Shown one piece after another: positions 61,407 through 64,000 of a DNA stretch of 64,000 bases; position 1 is the first letter of the stretch, and the number at the start of each line of letters is the position of its first letter. Source of the DNA: Dyella halodurans (GTDB taxonomy: Bacteria; Pseudomonadota; Gammaproteobacteria; Xanthomonadales; Rhodanobacteraceae); contig NZ_JAPDPF010000001.1 in NCBI RefSeq assembly GCF_026283925.1, positions 434,001-498,000 on the forward strand, given 5' to 3'. Under the pieces are notes generated by a model. That model had not been told where the DNA came from, did no database searches, and saw nothing but the letters and a program-made list of their open reading frames with translations. Made by a program: the position numbers and the translations under genes.

Positions 61407-62857
61407 CAGTCGGCACTCGGTGGCAGGGCAGGGGTGGGCATGGAGGCACCTCCAAGCGCCTTGTACAGGGCGACATAGGCCAGGTCGCGCGCCGCCACGG
61501 CACCGACGACCTCGAGTTCCGCGCGATGACCTTCAATAAGACCGTCCTGCACGTCGAGGTTGCTGCCCAGGTTCAGTTCCGCGCGCTTGCGTAGCGCGGC
61601 CATACTGGTTTGTACGGCCTGGGCGGCTTGTTGCGACGCCGTCTCGCGACTGCGCAGCTGCTCCAGGTCACCCATGGCGGTTTCCGCCTCTGCCACGCCC
61701 TGCAACACGGCCTGGCGATAGGCCAGCACGGCGGCACGCAGCTCGTGGTCCTTGGCGTGGGCATTGGCCACGCGCTGGCCCCAGTCGAACAGCGGGATAT
61801 CGATGATCGGGCCATACGAGAAGATGGCTTCGCCGGTATGTACCCGGTAATTGCTGGCGATATTGGACGACCATTGCAGCGAGGCGCCCAGGCCGACATG
61901 CGGATAGATATCGGCCCGGCTCATACCCAGCTCGCCGGCGGCGCGCAATACCTCGGCCTCGGCACTCTGGATCTCCGGCCGTGCTCGCAGCATGTCGGCC
62001 GGTGCCGTGGTCAGCTGCCACTCGCCCAGTTGTGGCTGGGCACCAGGTTGCAGCCATTGCGGATCGGGTTCGTTCTGACCCACCAGCACCGCCAATTGCT
62101 GGGCGCTGCTGTTGATCACCTGCTGCGGGTCGGCCAGCGCCGCCTCGGCGCGCGCCAGTTCGGCCTGGGCCCGGGCCACTTCCAGCGGCGGCACCAGCTT
62201 CAGTTGTTCGCGGACCTGCAGCAGCCGCAGCTTTTCCTGCTGGGCGTCGCGGATGGCCGTCAGCAGTTGGGCCTGCCGCTGGGCAGAACGCAGCTCGATC
62301 CAGCGCCGGCTGACTTCGGCCACCAACGAAACCTGGGCGCCGCGCAGCGCGGCGCTGGCGCCGTCGAGCTGCCCCTGCGAAAGGCGGCCCGTGCTTTGCC
62401 AGGCGCCGAACAAGGGCAGTTCCCATAGCGCGTCGAAGCCGACCACGAAATACGAGGCCGTGGTGTCGGGGTCGATCACGTCGTTGGTGCGCCCGTGCAG
62501 GGAGGGCAGGTAGCCATCGCGGGCGTGGCGATTCAACAGGCGAGCCGCGCGCATGCGCTCGGCGGCCTGCGCCACGTCGAGATTGCCCTGCAGGGCGCGA
62601 TCGATCAGCGCATTCAACTCGGGGTCGCCCAGGGCCTGCCACCAACCGTGCAGGTCGGCCGTGGGCGGAGCGACGCCGTTCGGCGCATTGCGCCAGGTTT
62701 CGGGGACGGGGGGCTTGAGCTGGGGCAGCGGTGCCACCGAGCAGCCGGCCAGCAGCACCAGGCCCCATGCCAGCAGCCTCGGCGCCAGGACGAGGCGGCG
62801 GCCGCGGGTCGCCATTCCTTGGATCGACGTTAGCGGTTTATATCGACGCTGAAGCAC
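61406..62857 (-). CDS. NodT-type outer-membrane factor lipoprotein (TolC family)
   Basis: A TolC-superfamily channel of about 470-483 residues. The lipobox LLAGCSV marks the mature N-terminus, followed by WWQALGDPELNALIDRAL, the NodT signature, and two helical repeats with LGLGASL-type barrel strands (VGLGASLQWSSN). I list GTG 62857, which has a GGGAA site 5 bases away; ATG 62815 is possible but its AAGGA touches the start. It is first of the exporter operon (factor, permease, ATPase, adaptor, MipA-like). Confidence 0.92.
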   Translation of the reverse strand: MLQRRYKPLTSIQGMATRGRRLVLAPRLLAWGLVLLAGCSVAPLPQLKPPVPETWRNAPNGVAPPTADLHGWWQALGDPELNALIDRALQGNLDVAQAAERMRAARLLNRHARDGYLPSLHGRTNDVIDPDTTASYFVVGFDALWELPLFGAWQSTGRLSQGQLDGASAALRGAQVSLVAEVSRRWIELRSAQRQAQLLTAIRDAQQEKLRLLQVREQLKLVPPLEVARAQAELARAEAALADPQQVINSSAQQLAVLVGQNEPDPQWLQPGAQPQLGEWQLTTAPADMLRARPEIQSAEAEVLRAAGELGMSRADIYPHVGLGASLQWSSNIASNYRVHTGEAIFSYGPIIDIPLFDWGQRVANAHAKDHELRAAVLAYRQAVLQGVAEAETAMGDLEQLRSRETASQQAAQAVQTSMAALRKRAELNLGSNLDVQDGLIEGHRAELEVVGAVAARDLAYVALYKALGGASMPTPALPPSAD

Positions 62858-63198
62858 GAAATTCCCGAAAATTCAGGTGGTGGAGTCCGTTTTGTGACCG
62901 CCAGCTAAACCACTGATGTTCCTTCTGATCCCGATACGGTCACGAGGTTCCACGTCGAGGGAGAACAACAGCTGCCTGGGGCCATTCACTGTGAATATCG
63001 GTGGTGCGCTGGGCTCGATCGTAAATGAGTAAGCATACTTGAGGACGCTTAGGAGTGGCTTTGTGGAAATGAACAGCCGGTTTTGGCTACGTTCCGGAAC
63101 GGCCGTACCTGGCACTCCGCGCAGAATCTTTCGGAAAGAAAGGAGGCCGAAAGGGGTGGGTACCTATCGTGTCCCCATTCTGCAATGCGGAGCTTTAC
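62858..63198. other. 341-base divergent region between exporter operon and HAD gene
   Basis: This must hold the promoters of both divergent units, but I cannot pick convincing -35/-10 pairs. GC is lower than in the neighbours. A minus-strand ORF of 80 codons (62873-63115) reads through most of it and has no recognised family. No repeat seen. Confidence 0.4.
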
Positions 63199-63903
63199 GT
63201 GACTGGTTGGACCATTCTCTGCGACTTCGACGGCACCATCTCCGTCGAGGACGTCATCGACTCGTTGCTTGACCGTTTCGGCCGGCCCGGCTGGGAAACC
63301 CTGGAGCAGGACTGGCGCGCCGGTCGCATCGGCTCGCGTGAGTGCATGACCGGACAGGTTGCCCTGCTGGACATGACCCGCGAAGCACTCGACAAGCACC
63401 TCTCCTCGTTGTGGATTGATCACGCGTTCCCGGCGTTCGTGAAGCAGGCCCGCGAGCTGTCCACGCCGATCCGGGTGGTGAGCGACGGCCTCGACTACGC
63501 CATCCACAAGATCCTCGGTCGTTATGGCCTGGACGATCTGCCGCTGGCCGCCAATCACCTGGCCCCGGCGACGCCGCCGCGCCAGTGGCAGCTGACCTCG
63601 CCGTTCCAGGCCGATGGCTGCCGCAGCGGCACCTGCAAGTGCGCCGTGGCCGCCCAGGCCAGCAAGAGCGGCACCAAGACCTTGCTGATCGGTGACGGCG
63701 CCTCGGACTTCTGCGCCGCCGACCGCGTCGATTTCGTGTTTGCCAAGCACCGTTTGATCGAGCATTGCCGCGCTGCCGGCATCCCGTACGTGCCGATCAC
63801 CGGTTTCGAGGACGCGCTGGAGCTGTTGCCGCGCCTGCTCGATGGCAGCCTGCTCGCCGAGCATGCACCGGTTGAGCCTGCGCTCGCCGTTGCCTCTCTC
63901 TGA
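63199..63903 (+). CDS. HAD-IB family (MtnX/SerB-like) phosphatase
   Basis: A 234-residue haloacid-dehalogenase-type phosphatase. Motif I is LCDFDGTIS (nucleophile Asp), motif II VVSDG, and motifs III/IV LLIGDGASDFCAA. The cap between (about 20-75) has SLLDRFGRPGWETLEQDW, as in MtnX-like proteins. I choose GTG 63199, with GGAG six bases upstream, over GTG 63169. Related enzymes dephosphorylate a methionine-salvage intermediate or pyridoxal phosphate-like compounds; no salvage genes are visible, so the substrate is open. Another gene starts 46 bases after its stop. Confidence 0.85.
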   Translation: MTGWTILCDFDGTISVEDVIDSLLDRFGRPGWETLEQDWRAGRIGSRECMTGQVALLDMTREALDKHLSSLWIDHAFPAFVKQARELSTPIRVVSDGLDYAIHKILGRYGLDDLPLAANHLAPATPPRQWQLTSPFQADGCRSGTCKCAVAAQASKSGTKTLLIGDGASDFCAADRVDFVFAKHRLIEHCRAAGIPYVPITGFEDALELLPRLLDGSLLAEHAPVEPALAVASL

Positions 63904-63949
63904 TCAGATCCCCCTGATCACCCCTTTTGAACGATTCAGGATTTCTCTG

Positions 63950-64000
63950 ATGAACGCTTTTGACAAGAACGCCGCTGGCGTCGTGATTCCCGACGAGCAG
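63950..64000 (+). CDS. start of an unidentified gene (truncated by window end)
   Basis: ATG 63950 follows AGGA (63938-63941) at good spacing and opens a frame reading MNAFDKNAAGVVIPDEQ up to the last base. Seventeen residues are too few to assign a family. Its position 46 bases after the HAD phosphatase gene suggests co-transcription. Confidence 0.6.
   Translation, partial: MNAFDKNAAGVVIPDEQ

Overview
The window looks like chromosomal core sequence of a high-GC gammaproteobacterium of the order Xanthomonadales (Lysobacterales), most likely Rhodanobacteraceae (Dyella, Luteibacter, Frateuria or Rhodanobacter type). This is inferred from protein flavour, the gene order thrS-infC-rpmI-rplT-pheS-pheT-ihfA-merR, a queA-tgt-yajC-secD-secF block, large TonB-dependent receptors, and intergenic palindromes of kinds common in xanthomonads. 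No taxonomic marker such as 16S rRNA is present, so the genus is open. I see no phage, plasmid or CRISPR content.

Layout. 1-6.7 kb: translation cluster (end of thrS, infC with an AUC start, rpmI, rplT, terminator/attenuator, pheST, ihfA, a MerR-type gene, tRNA-Pro(GGG)). 6.7-11.7 kb: serA divergent from a D-2-hydroxyglutarate dehydrogenase-like FAD enzyme, a secreted beta-propeller protein, and a proline iminopeptidase. 11.8-15.3 kb: a chemoreceptor and an EAL-CBS-GGDEF protein, probably one flagellar (sigma-28) operon. 15.4-18.3 kb: upp, psiF, an atypical class III aminotransferase. 18.5-22.3 kb: ABC exporter plus DesKR-type two-component system, followed directly by a 269-bp nested palindromic, MITE-like element. 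22.6-30 kb: DUF3142 lipoprotein, queA, tgt, yajC, secD, secF.

30-38.3 kb: a long structured leader and TonB receptor, then on the minus strand a radical SAM protein, a sterol-desaturase-family membrane enzyme, and the murU-amgK peptidoglycan recycling pair. 38.4-40.3 kb: glnK-amtB behind a good sigma-54 promoter. 40.4-46.5 kb: Rrf2 regulator and SUF iron-sulfur operon (sufB, a methyltransferase, sufC, sufD, sufS). 46.5-50.6 kb: DUF333 lipoprotein, group II PLP decarboxylase, M13 metallopeptidase. 50.6-56.8 kb: OmpR-type two-component system divergent from a TonB receptor and a second YncE-like beta-propeller. 56.8-64 kb: acetyltransferase-Rieske pair, MipA/OmpV-like porin, DevBCA-type tripartite exporter with outer-membrane factor, a HAD-IB phosphatase and the first codons of one more gene.

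Most of the window is ordinary core genome. The parts most worth a second look are the nested palindromic element at 22286-22554, the methyltransferase inside the suf operon, the two-component/TonB receptor/YncE-like module at 50.6-56.8 kb, the radical SAM/sterol-desaturase neighbourhood, and several promoters legible by eye (sigma-28 at 15265-15291, sigma-54 at 40166-40181, Rrf2-type at 40403-40439).
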